64,000 nucleotides of DNA. Source: Streptomyces sp. TS71-3. GTDB lineage: Bacteria; Actinomycetota; Actinomycetes; Streptomycetales; Streptomycetaceae. The stretch covers positions 2,976,001 through 3,040,000 of the forward strand of contig NZ_BNEL01000001.1 in NCBI RefSeq assembly GCF_018327685.1, written 5' to 3'. The notes beneath the pieces were generated by a model. It was not told the DNA's origin. It made no database searches and saw only the letters and a program-made list of their open reading frames with translations. Made by a program: the position numbers and the translations under genes. This document shows, piece by piece, positions 44,801 through 56,800 of the stretch (position 1 is its first letter; every line of letters begins with the position of its first letter).

Positions 44801-47800
44801 CTGTCCGGGACCGTGAACGAGCCGCCCAAGCAGGGCCGGGAGCAGAGGCCGGGTCAGGGACAGGACCAGAAGTCGGCACAGGACCAGAAGTCGGCACAGG
44901 ACTCGTCCACGACCTCGGGACCGGCCGGCCCAGCCCGCGTCAAGCGGGTCCGCTTCGCCCCCGACCCCCCGGAGATACGCAAGCGGCACGACGGCTCCAC
45001 GGACGACGGGACCACCTCCGAAGAGGATCCGGACGAGACCCCGGAACCGGCGACCGAGCCGCAGGACCCGTTCCTGCGCATCGACACCCAGCTCGACGTG
45101 CACCGCCCGCCGCGCCTCGACCGCTCGATGCTGCCCCCGCCGGCCGCCGGCCGGCCGGTGGCCTTCAGCGACGGCAGCCGGCTGCCCGAGTACCTGACCG
45201 GCGAGCACACCGGGGACGCGGCGGACGCCAGGTACGGGGCCAACGCGGTCACCCTGCGCGGCGTCGACGCCGTCGTCCGGGAGATCGGCGGCCACTTCGG
45301 CCTCGGCCGGTCCTCGGATCCGATCGCCCGCCTTGAGGACACGATGCGCGGCATGCCCCGGGTCCTGGAGGGCGACGGCTACGAGTCCCCGCCGTTCGTG
45401 GACGCGAACGGCCAGGTCCGGGTGCTGCACGTCGTCGCCAGGCCGCACGGCAACTGGGAGAGGTTCGCCGACGCCCACGGCGTTCCCGTGAAGGTCGACG
45501 CCGGCGACCGCAGCCAGGTCACCGTCGGCGGCCTCAAGGCGATCAACACCACCCACCGGTTCGCGCCGAGCGTGGCCATCGGACCGCCGGCCGGCCTCGC
45601 GGCGTACGGGCGGGTGGGCGGCTCGATCGGCTACCAGCGCGCGTTCGAGTTCGCCATGCAGGACCAGACCCACAGCCGGGGCGAGACCCGCCGCTCCGAC
45701 GGCTCCCACGTGCACCTGGACGACGTGCAGTACGAGGCGTGGCTGAGCGGCCCGCCGAGCACCGTCACCACGTCCGGCCTGCCCAGGTCGTTCTTCGCGG
45801 GCGACGCCCACACGACGTTCGGCGTCCGCAACGGGATCACCGTACGGGTGCCGGACGGCGAGACGTCACCGAGCGAGCCGGGCCGGGTGCCGCGCACCAT
45901 GGAGCTGGGCCCCGAGTCGGCCTACCGGCTCGTGAACACCCAGGACTTCGGGCCCGTCTCCCACATCCGCGACTGGGCGCTCGCGAAGGTGGGCGCCGAG
46001 CCGGGCACCCCGGCCTACGACGAGGCCGCCGGGTTCTTCACCACCGAGAACTTCCACCGGATGTCGGACCGGATGGCGCGCGGCCCGGTCACCAGCCGCC
46101 AGCTCGTCGACAACGACTCCTCCGGCACGCCGCTGGGCGCCTTCGTGGTGGACCGGGTGGTGCCCGGCAAGGCCCGGCTGCTCTCGGAGACCAGCGCCGC
46201 CGAGCTGCGCCACTACGTCCAGCAGACGGTCAAGAACGAACGCACGCTGTCGAAGACCTACTCGCAGGAGGTCAACGCGGTCGCCGGTCCCAGCTTCGAC
46301 CTGCTGGGCTTCTTCGGCGCCCCGGCGAGCCTGCGGGCGGCGTTCGGGTTCTTCGGGCGGTACCGCCGCAGCACGACGCACGGCAGCGTGTTCGGCGGCT
46401 CGGGCGCCCGGCGGATCGGCGGCCGCGCGAAGAGCGTTCCGACCGAGCTGTACCTGGTCAGCAAGACCGTGTACGTGCGCAGGACGGGCGACACGGAGCC
46501 GACGCCGTTCACCACCTGGAGCCTGGACAGGATGACGCGCACCGAGGCGCGCCGCCTGGGGGGCTGGGACGACGGCACCACCGAGCGCAGCAGGAGCGGG
46601 AACGAGCCCTTCGCGCCGGTCTACCTGCCCAAGGACGACCCGACCGTCCTCGGCATGGCCCGGCCGGAGACGTTCACGTACGACAACGGCGAGACCGTGC
46701 GCCCCGTGGAGGGCGCGGACCGCCCGCTCTCCCTGCTGGAGTCCTTCACCGACCAGGTGATCCGCGCCGCCGCCCGCGAGCACCCCAGCATGATCGCGCC
46801 CCTGGAGGAGTTCGGCGATCCGTCCGACCCGCGCTGGCGCAACGCCGACCACTACCGGATGGCGCTCCAGAACACCCTGAACGTCATCACCACGCTCTCC
46901 GAGCACAGCGTCTCGGGCAACCTGGAGAACCTCGTCAGGACCGGGCTCAGGATCGGCCTCGTCGTCCCCGGCAGGTTCACCCGCGCCTACCGGTACATCT
47001 GGATCGACGGCAGGCTGAGCGACCGCCGCTACGAGGGCACCCAGAACGACCTCATCCTGCGGAACAGCGCGCCCGGCACGGACCGCCTGGACGGGTTCCA
47101 GCAGGTCAGCAGGGGAACCGAGCACGGCATCGAGGCGAGCGCCGCGGTCCGCGACGCGGAGAAGGACACCGTCGGCGTCCCCCGGAACATCGGCACCGGC
47201 CGGATCGCCGCGGTCTGGGGCCGGATGAAGAGCAACAGGACCGGGTACGGCCCCTCCGTCTCCCACGAGGCGATGGCCATCACGGCCACCCGGTCCCAGC
47301 TGCACAGCTACCAGCTGGAGCTGACCGCGCAGACCGGCGGCTACTGGCGGTTCCGCAGCATCTGGCGGGGCGTCGGCTCGCTGGGACTGCTCGGCACGCA
47401 CTTCTTCGTCATGCCGGAACGGCAGATCGACCTCGTCGGCCGCACGGCCGGCGCCCCGGTGGGGGGCCGTGTCGTGCTCTCCGTCCCGGACGAGCACACC
47501 CCCGCCACCGACCCGCACGCCGGGCGCGCGAGCAAGCCCCGGGTACGGACCGAGCGGATGGACCCCCAGGAGGCCGCGGCGCTGGCGAGCGGGCTCCCCA
47601 AGGACGGGCCCGCGCCCCGCCGCGGGGCACCGGCGACCGGCGACACCGCGGACCGGGGCACCGACGGGCCCGCCGACGGGAGCGCCCGGCTGATCGTCGT
47701 CGACGCCGAGGAGAAGCCGGCCACCGGGGACGCCGGCACCAGGGGCGCGCCCACCACCCACGGCCCCGACGTGTTCGGCGACGAGAACCCCGGCACCATC

Positions 47801-50800
47801 AGCGTCGGTGCCCACCGGGAGCTGGTGCAGGGCGTCGAGCAGGTCCTCAAGGACGCCTCCGGCGACCTGTGGCACTTCACGACGATCGGCACCGCGTCGC
47901 ACGACGCCGCACTGCGGCCGTTCCAGCCGCAGTACCTGTCCGGAGGCTTCGACCAGACCTCGGGCCGCACGGGTTCCAGGATCGTCGGCCTGTTCGGCAA
48001 GGGTCCCTACCTGAACCGGCTCGGCACGCTGGTGCACCGCACGCGGCTGCTCAACCCCGTCGTGGTGTCCAAGCCGATCAAGGTCGAGAGCGATCTGACG
48101 ATCAGCGCCTCGCACGAGACGTCCGGCGGCGTGACCACCACCCGCAGCTTCACCGTCACCGCCAACGGCGGCCTCTCCCACAGCCACCCCGTCGGTCCCT
48201 CCGTCTCCGGGTCGTACGGGCTGCTCGGGGGCTGGGGCCGCTCCCGCGGTGAGACCCGCACGGTCACCAAGACCAGCACCTCCGAGCTAGAGCTCGACGA
48301 CGAGGGCCACAAGGTGCTGGTGTCCGCGGACGTCCAGCACGACATCGCCGCGACGGTCCGCACCGACGGTGTGCTCTCCCCGCTGCACCGCCTCGCCACC
48401 TGGTACCGCGGTTCCGCGGCCGGGCAGCGCCTGACCTTCGCCGCGGACTGGCTCGGCCACCTGCCGGAGAAGGCCGCGCACCGGCTGGGTCTCATCAAGG
48501 ACAAGCTGGGCGAGGTGCCCGGGTACACCGCACAGAAGTGGACCCTGCCGCGGTGGCTGCGGGAGAACCCGTTCGGCTCCTATCCCGCCAACGGCTTCGA
48601 CACGGCCGACGTGCTCGCCGACTTCGACGCGCAGCTGGACGACCTGGCCGTCGACACCGCGAGCCGGGAGCGCATCCACTCGCTGGTGACCCCGCGCGCG
48701 ATGCGGGCCCTGAAGGACGAGCTGGCCGCCACCGGGACCCGCGCCCGCACCCGCGTCGGCGGATGGGGCGTCCGCTCGGTGCGGATCGGCGGCCGCAACG
48801 CGCTGCTGCGCATGGAACTCGTCGCGGGAGAGCCCGAGTTCTCCGGCCTGGACCACAGCATCAGCCTGCTCGACATGCGCTTCGCCACCGAGACGGTCAG
48901 CGGCCGGCTCACCCGCAGCCGCGACCGCTCGCTCGGTGCGAACGTCGGCGAGGCCGTCCGCACGCACGAGCCGGTGCTGAGCGCCGCCGGGCCCACCTAC
49001 GGGGAGTCGGGTTCGAGCTCCGCGTCCAGCTCGACCAGCCGCTCCCTCACCAAGATGGCGATGCACTGGTTCAACACGAACGAACCGCACGCGAACTTCC
49101 ACACCGACTACCGCCTGAAGCTCTCCCTGGACCTCGGCGAGCGCACCGTCGCCGAGGCCGAGGGGGACGTCGGCAGGCTGCGCGAGCAGATTCCGATCAG
49201 CCTCACCACGCCCGGCTCCGCCCAGGCCGGCAAGGACGACCCGCTCGGCACCCCGGCCCTGGAGAAGAAGGCGCCGGGCGTCTCCGTCTGGCGGCCCGGG
49301 GCCGTCTCCAGGAAGGCCATCGACGCGTGGCGCTCGCGCGGCGGCGCCCAGCCGCCCTTCGAGTCTCCGGAGAACGGCTTCCTGGTCCGCCGCGTCGTCG
49401 GTCTCGACGACCTGCGGGCCGCCGCCGACGTCGCGGTCGCCCAGGCGTACGGTGCCGGGCCGGTGGCCGTGAAGCCCGAGAAGGCCGCGCCGGACGGTGC
49501 GCTGCGGGCCGCCGCGAGCATCGCGACCGCCACCGCGATGGGCGCCGTCACGCCCATGCCCCCCGGAGCGCGGCTGACGGACACCGCTCTGGACGAGGCG
49601 GTGACCAAGGCACGCCGTACGGGACTGACCAGGCCGGGCACGGCATCCGCCCTCGCGCTGTACGAGGGCACCAGCAACTCCGCGATCACCTCCTTCTACC
49701 GGGACACCACGACCGCGGACGGCTACGGGGTGGAGGGACTGAGCGAGGACACCCTGGTGGGCGGCGCGGACGGCGGCATCCGGTTCTACTCCAGGCCCGA
49801 CTTCGGCAACGCGCAGCTGATGGCGGTGGCGCCGGACACCGTGATGGAGGCCCCCACCCGCTACTCGACCGGCTCGGACACGTCGGTCACCCGCAACGGT
49901 GTGCAGGAGTCGGTCGTCGGCGGGCAGCCGACGGTGGCCACCGATCCGATCGGCGTCCTGGGACCCCAGGCATCCGGTACCGGCATCAACACCGGCGAGA
50001 CCGACGGCCGGGGCCTGGGCAGCACCGAGACCGCCTGGCCCAACGTCAAGCCCAAGGCGGGCCGGAGCTTCCTCTTCGCCGTCCCGACCGACTGGCTGGG
50101 CGTCGCGGAGGTGCACCGGCACGTCAAGGACAGCGCCCCCGCCGCCTGGCTGGCCGACCGCCTCACCCCGTTCGGCCACGTCAAGCACGGGCCACGTGCG
50201 GTGGAGACGCAGACCACGGTGCTGGCCTGGGTGCGCGAGGACGTGGCACGCGAACTCGGCCTGATCGACGACGAGACGTTCCCGCAACAGGTCGCCGACG
50301 CCTGGGCGGAGGTCGCCAGGGCCGGCACCGCGTGGGCGGACGCGGACAAGGCGTACTGGGAGAACCGGCGGGCGACCGCCGAGCTGCGGGACCGCCACGA
50401 CGAGCTGCTGCACGAGCGGAGCGCGGCCAAGCTGAGGCTGGAACAGGCCCTGCGGGCACGGGAGCTCGCCCGCCAGGACGCCGCCGGCCAGGGGAGTACC
50501 GCGGATTCGGGGAGTGTGTACAGCCAGGAGAGTGCGGCGACGTCGGGGAGTGTGTACAGCCAGGACAGTGCCGCGAGTTCGGGGAGTGTGTACAGCCAGG
50601 ACAGTGCCGCGAGTTCGGGGAGTGTGTACAGCCAGGACAGTGCGGCGACGTCGGGGAGTGTGTACAGCCAGGACAGTGCGGCGACCTCCGGCAGTTTCTA
50701 CAGCCAGGACAGTGCCGCGAGTTCGGGGAGTGTGTACAGCCAGGACAGTGCGGCGACCTCCGGCAGTTTCTACAGCCAGGACAGTGCCGCGAGTTCGGGC

Positions 50801-53800
50801 AGCGTCTACAGCCAGGACAGCGCCGACGACTCCGCCGAGCAGGACGTGGCCGCCGCGCGGCGGCAGGTGCGCGAGGTGACCGCCGAGCTCAAGGAGGTCC
50901 GCCGGAGCCTGCACACCCGGCACACCGCGATGCGGGCCGAACTGGTCAGGGCCGAGGGCGAGGCAGCCGACTTCCACCGGGTGCGGGGCGAGGCCGATCG
51001 GCTCACCCGCTGGCACCGGCTGCCCGCCGAGCAGGGCACCCCCGGCGAGCCGGAGCGCCGCGCCGGGGTCACCGAGCCGGAGCCGGTCGTCTACCGCCCG
51101 CTGCCCGCACTGCCGAAGGAGAGCGCGGAACCGGTCGCCCGGTACACCGTCACGACCGGCGAGGAGGGTACCGGCACCACCGACGCGCTGACCTCACCGG
51201 AGGGCCGGCGGTACGAGCTCCACGACGTGCCCGAGGACGGCGACGCCTTCTACCACGCCCTGGCCGACGGACTGCGCCTGCTGGATCCGGCGGGCCGGGC
51301 CGGCGGGCCGGCCTCTGCGGACCCGCGGGAACGCGAGGAGACCGCCGCCGAGCTGCGCGAACTGCTCGCCGCCGGCCTGGACGACCCCGCCAACTCCGAC
51401 CTGGCGGCCTTCACGTCCCCCGACACCGAGGACGCCTACACCGAAGAAGAACTCGCCGACGCCGGCGTCTCCTTCGACGCGGACCCGCCGGGACAGCGCG
51501 AGTGGGACGCCACCGGAAAGCTGCCCCTGCACACCCGGCTGCCGCAGGATTCGCGCAGCCGCCTCGCCGCCACGGCCCTGCGCCGCCCCGGCGACACCGC
51601 CGACGGCGGCGGCTGGGACCACGGCGGCGCCGACCTGCTCCCCGCCCTGGCCGCCCGCACCCTCGGCGCCCGGATCACCGTGGTCCGCGCCGACGGCGGC
51701 TTCCAGGACTTCCTGCCCCCGTCCGGCGCCCCCGGGACCGACACCCCGGACCGGCTCCCGCACGTGGTGCTGCACCTGGCGAACCGCCACTACCGGCTGG
51801 CCGTCCCCGAAGGCACCTCCGTGGACCGGCCGCCGCTCCCCGCGCGACCGGCCCCCGGGACCGCACCCGAGACGGCGCTCACGCGGACGCCCCCGGGGCA
51901 GGCCGGGGAGGGCGGAGAGACCGGGAAGTACGGGAAGCCCGGGAAGTCCGCGGAATCCGCGGAGTCCGAGGGCAGCACCCCCACCTCCGAGGACCCGCCC
52001 GTGCGGCCGGCGCACGACACCATGCCGTGGACGGCGCGGACGGGCGCCGGATGGCGGTACGGCACCGGGACGGGCGCACCCGTGCTCACCGGCCCCGACG
52101 GCACCCCGCACACGCTGGTCGCACCCACCGGGGACGGCAACGGCTTCTGGCCCGCCCTCGCCGCCGCCTTCCACCCGAACCGCGAGCGCGACACGGTCGG
52201 CATGGTCCAGGGCGCGCGCCTGCCCTCGACCGCGGTGCTCGACAGGGGCGCCCGCTTCAGCCACGACGAGCTGAAACGGGCCCGGGTCGCACTGGACGCC
52301 GAGCAGTCCGAGCAGTTCCGCCGCGACGGCGGCAGGCTCCCGGCGGACCTGGCACTGTCGCCGGCACAGGAGCGGGCCCTGCTCCGCACCCACCTGCACA
52401 CCGCCCGCCACTGGGACGACGCCACCTCGGGGACCGCGGCCCAGCTCGCCGCCGACGTCTACCACGCCACCGTCACGGTCGTGTCGGAGGACGGCAGCGC
52501 ACGCACCTACACCGGCGCCGGGGTGCGGGACGGCCGGACGGTCACCCTGTACCGGCGCGGCGGCGAGTTCCTGCTCGCCCGCCCCGCGCCCCGGCCCGCG
52601 ATCCGGCTCCGGGACCCGCTGGAGCACGGCTTCGACTCGTTGAGCGAGGGCAACGGGGACCGGAGGGCGCGCCAGCAGCGGGGCCGCCAGGCCCAGACGA
52701 ACCAGTCACAGCCGAATCAGCAGCCGGACCAGCAGACGGGCCAGTCGGAGGCGTCCCACCCGGGGACGAACCAGTCCGAGGCCGGCCCGTCGGACCCGAG
52801 CCGGGCACGCGCGAACCAGTCCGAGCCCGGCCCGTCACAGGCGAGCCGGCCGCAGACGAACCGGCCAGAGGGCGGTCAGCGGCAGCCGGGGCGGTCAGGG
52901 CCGAACCGTCCCCAGGGCGGTCAGCACCCGGCGAACCGGACGCCGGCGAGCCAGGCGCAGACGGCTCACGCCCAGCCGAGCCAGCCCCAACCGCGGCGGC
53001 TCCCCGACCTGTTCGACAGCGACCTGACGGAGGACATGCGCCGCCGCCTGGACGAGCCGGGCCTGCTGGACAAGAAGGTGCGGGGCCGGGACCTGGCGGA
53101 CCTGGGGATCACCGGACAGGGCCCGGTGCGCGCCGGTACCCAGGTCAGGGTCGGCTCGCTGGGGCTGAGCCACGTGGACCGGGCCAGGCTCGTGATGCAC
53201 GTGCGCGGGCTCGACGACGAGCTGTCCGCCGCGCTGTCCAGGCGGCAGGACGGCGACCAGCGGCCGTCGCGCCCGCGGGTGCTCGTCCACCAGGGGTACG
53301 CGACAGGCGACCAGTTCGGCATCGCGGCGGCGTTGATCAGCGACCCGAACCTGCACGTCGTGGTCGTCGCCGGGCTCACCCCGGAGAAGGTCAAACCCGG
53401 TACGGCACAGGGCATCGCCGACTACTACCTCAAGAGCGGCGTGCCCCCGGAGCGGGTCCACCTGGTCGAGGCACGGGGCCGGAAGCTGGAGGAGGCGGGG
53501 CAGCGCGAGGCGGAGACGATCCTCGGCCGCAAGCTGCCCGGCGACTTCAACCGGCACAAGGACCTGCTGAGGATCAACGCGGGCACCAAGTGGGTGGCCG
53601 CCAACTTCACCGTGGACGTGCGCCGGGCGGTGCGCAAGGCGTGGGGCGTCGACGATGCCGGGTTCCCGCCGGCGACGCAGGAGACGGTCGGCGCGTGGCT
53701 GGACGAGAAGGGTGTGGTGCCGCGGAGCGACCGGGACACGGTCGTGCTGTGGTCGCGGTTCAGCGGCAAGACGGGCAGCGCGCACGCGGAGCACGACACC

Positions 53801-56800
53801 TCGTACGAGGGAATGCGGCAGATCCTGCGCCGCCTGGCGGACCGGTCGCGTGACCGCGGGGAAGCGCCGCTGGTAGTGATCACGGGTGACGCGTACGCCG
53901 ACCCCGACCACAAGGACAAGTACACCGACATCGTCCGGGAGGCCCGGGCCCTCGGCCTGGACGTCCGAAACCTGACGAACTACTGGAAGGGCGACAAGGA
54001 GGCACTGCACGCCTGGGGCGGCGACGACCGCATCGGCCAGCTCAAGCTCTACGAGTACCTGCAGCGCAACAGCCGCACCACGCACCACCTCGGCTTCCGC
54101 AGCGGCAACATGGAGTCCCTCGCGATGCTGGGCTACACCGTGCGGTACATGGAGGAGCCCGACAGCGCCGGCGGCGACCGGATGACGATCTGGCACGCCG
54201 CGAACAACTCGCTGAGCACCGGCCGGGGCGGGCTGGCCGCGGGGTACGAGCGCATCCTGGTGGCGGAGCCGCCGACCCGTACCGGGAAGGTGATGAAGCG
54301 GGTCCAGGCCGTGGCCGAGGACCCCGCGACGCCGGAGGCCGAGAAGAACAAGCTGCCGAACCACCGCTTCCCCACGTGGCTGTTCGTCGCCAAGCCCAGG
54401 AAGCCCAAGCCCGAGGAGTACTTCCGCGATGCCGCGAAGGGCTTCTCCGACGCCGACCTCGACCAGATCACCGACTACCTGCTGCCCCGGCGGACGGCAC
54501 CGGTCGCGGACGACCCGTCCCGCACCGGCCAGGCACCCGCGGACACGGCGCCGGCGGACACCGCGCCCGCGGACGCCCCCATGCCCGTCGCCACCCACCC
54601 GTCCGACGCCCCGCGCCGGCGCACGGGCCGGGCCGTCGAGGACCACTTCGACGCCGACCAGGTACGCCGCTGGAGGATCCGCAAGCTGTCCTCCGCCATC
54701 GCCCGGACGCTCGACGACCGGACGGCGGACCCCGTGACGCGCCAGGACGAGGCGGCCCGGATGGCCGAGGAGGTCGCCGGGCTCAGGGAGACCCTGCTCG
54801 ACAGCGATCTGACCCCGTTCCTGGCCGGTCCCGACGCCGATCTGGCGGAGGGCCTCGAAGTGCGCCAGGACCGCATCCGCGAACTGCGCCGCGCCCTGTC
54901 GGGACGCTCCCGCGGCGGCAGGCACCACCAGGACCTCTCGGACGAGCTGGCGGTGCTGGCGGCCGAGGAGGCGCAGATCCGCGCGGAGGTGGCGCGGCGC
55001 GAGGCCGGCGTGCCGCACACGCAGCAGATGGTGCCCGGCCTGGGCGACATGCGGATCACCCGGCTGCTGACCTCGGGGGCCGACCCCGAGGACGTGCTCG
55101 ACACCATGTGGGACGAGACCTCCGAGCTGTCGATGCGCAGCCGGCAGCTCGGCGCCACGGGACCGGACGCAGCGCAGCCGGCCGACGACGACGGGAACGG
55201 TTCCCTGCGGCAGCTCGTCGAGCACCGCATGGCCCGTGCCGAGGAGGACCTGAGCGTCTACCAGTCCCTGGTGAAGCGGTGGGGCACCTGGAGGCGGGTC
55301 GGCCAGGCCGCGGCCCTGCGGCTGGTGATGGCCGAGCGGCGCGCGAAGCAGCTCGGGGCCCGGGACGTGCAGGCGGCACGTGACCGGATCGCGACCACCC
55401 CCGCCACGGCGCGGCTCTACCCCGTTCCGGACGACGAGGTCGAGGAGTTCTTCGACACCGTGCACCGGCATCTGACCGAGGGGATGTCCCTGGTCAGCCA
55501 GGTCAACCTGGACGGCGGGACCGACGGCGGCCCGTTGCTGGCGGCGCTGACCGCCGGGCCGGACGTGGACCTCGGCGGGGTGCTGGCGGGCACCGGCGGC
55601 GCGCGTGCGGCGGCCGACCCGAAGGACGGTTCGCTGCCGGCCGCGCTCGTCTCCAGCAGGTTCCAGAAGGCGGGCGCCCCGGGCCTGGGCAACGCGGTCA
55701 TCCACTGGGAGCAGAACGTCCGCCGGCGCACCGTCCACACCTTCAGCGCGGACGACGTCCACGCACCGGCCGACCCCGGCCACGGCGCGACGCTGTCCTC
55801 GCTGCACCCCCTGATCGCCCACGGGGACGCGAACGCGGTACGGCTGGCTCTCGGCGAGGCGACGAAGTTCGCGCTCGACCACGATCTGCGGCGGCGGCTC
55901 ACCGCGGGACGGCCGGCCACGGACGCCCGCTTCGGGGCCCTGATCCACGGGGACCTGCGCTGGTGGGACGTCGAGAAGATCGTGCTCACGTACACGGACG
56001 AGGCCTCCCACGAGCAGGCCCGCCTGAACAGGACGCGGCTGAAGGACTTCGCCCGCGAGCACGGCCTGGCGTTGAAGGTCTCGCTCTCCCCGGCCCCCGG
56101 TGCCACCCCGGCCGGCTTCCACCCCGACTCCGGCTCCGAGGCGGATCCGTCGGCGCCGGTCGGCACCCCGCTGACGAAGGGCACCGGCAGCGCGCAGCGG
56201 ACGATCGGGCGGGACTTCACGCCGTTCGCCGACCGCGAGGCCGGGGGACTCGCCGGTCTGGTGACCGACGAGGTAGCACTCGCGGACGAAGAAGGCGAGG
56301 AGAAGTACACCCTCACCCGGGTGCGGGCGCCCTGGTCGGGCCAGGACCGGCCCGCACCGTTCGTGGTCAGGGCGGTGGGCGGCCCCCACGGCGTCACGGT
56401 GCAGCTCGGCGACGGGACGACCACGAAGCTGAGCCCCGCCGAGTTCGCCGACCTGCTCGCCGCCGACCCCGACCTCCAGGGCGCCGATCCGGGTACGCCG
56501 GTGGTCCTGCTCGTGCCGTTCGGCGGCGCACGGGGACTCGACCTGCCCCGTCTGGTGGCGGCCAGGACCGGGCGCGAGGTGTGGTCGACCAGCGGAGCGC
56601 TGGAGGCACTGCCGGTGCCCGGTTCCCGTAAGCGGGTCATCAGCCAGTTCCGGTTGCCCCGGGCCGTCGACCCGGTCGGCAACTGGATCGTCAGCCGGCC
56701 CGGCGACCTGGACCGGCGCGACACCGCGGACGGCGGCGGGTCGCCGGCGCCCGGAGTCATCCGCACCACCAGCGGGACCGTCCTGCTGGACCGCGACGTG

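Noticed and set aside
41042..45811. 1,589-codon minus-strand open frame opposite the glycosyltransferase/OTU region
   Set aside because: Antisense shadow; the plus strand has recognisable enzyme motifs over the same bases.
50507..50830. 36-bp repeats considered as a CRISPR array because of unit length
   Set aside because: No spacers; the repeats encode a regular 12-residue motif inside a gene.
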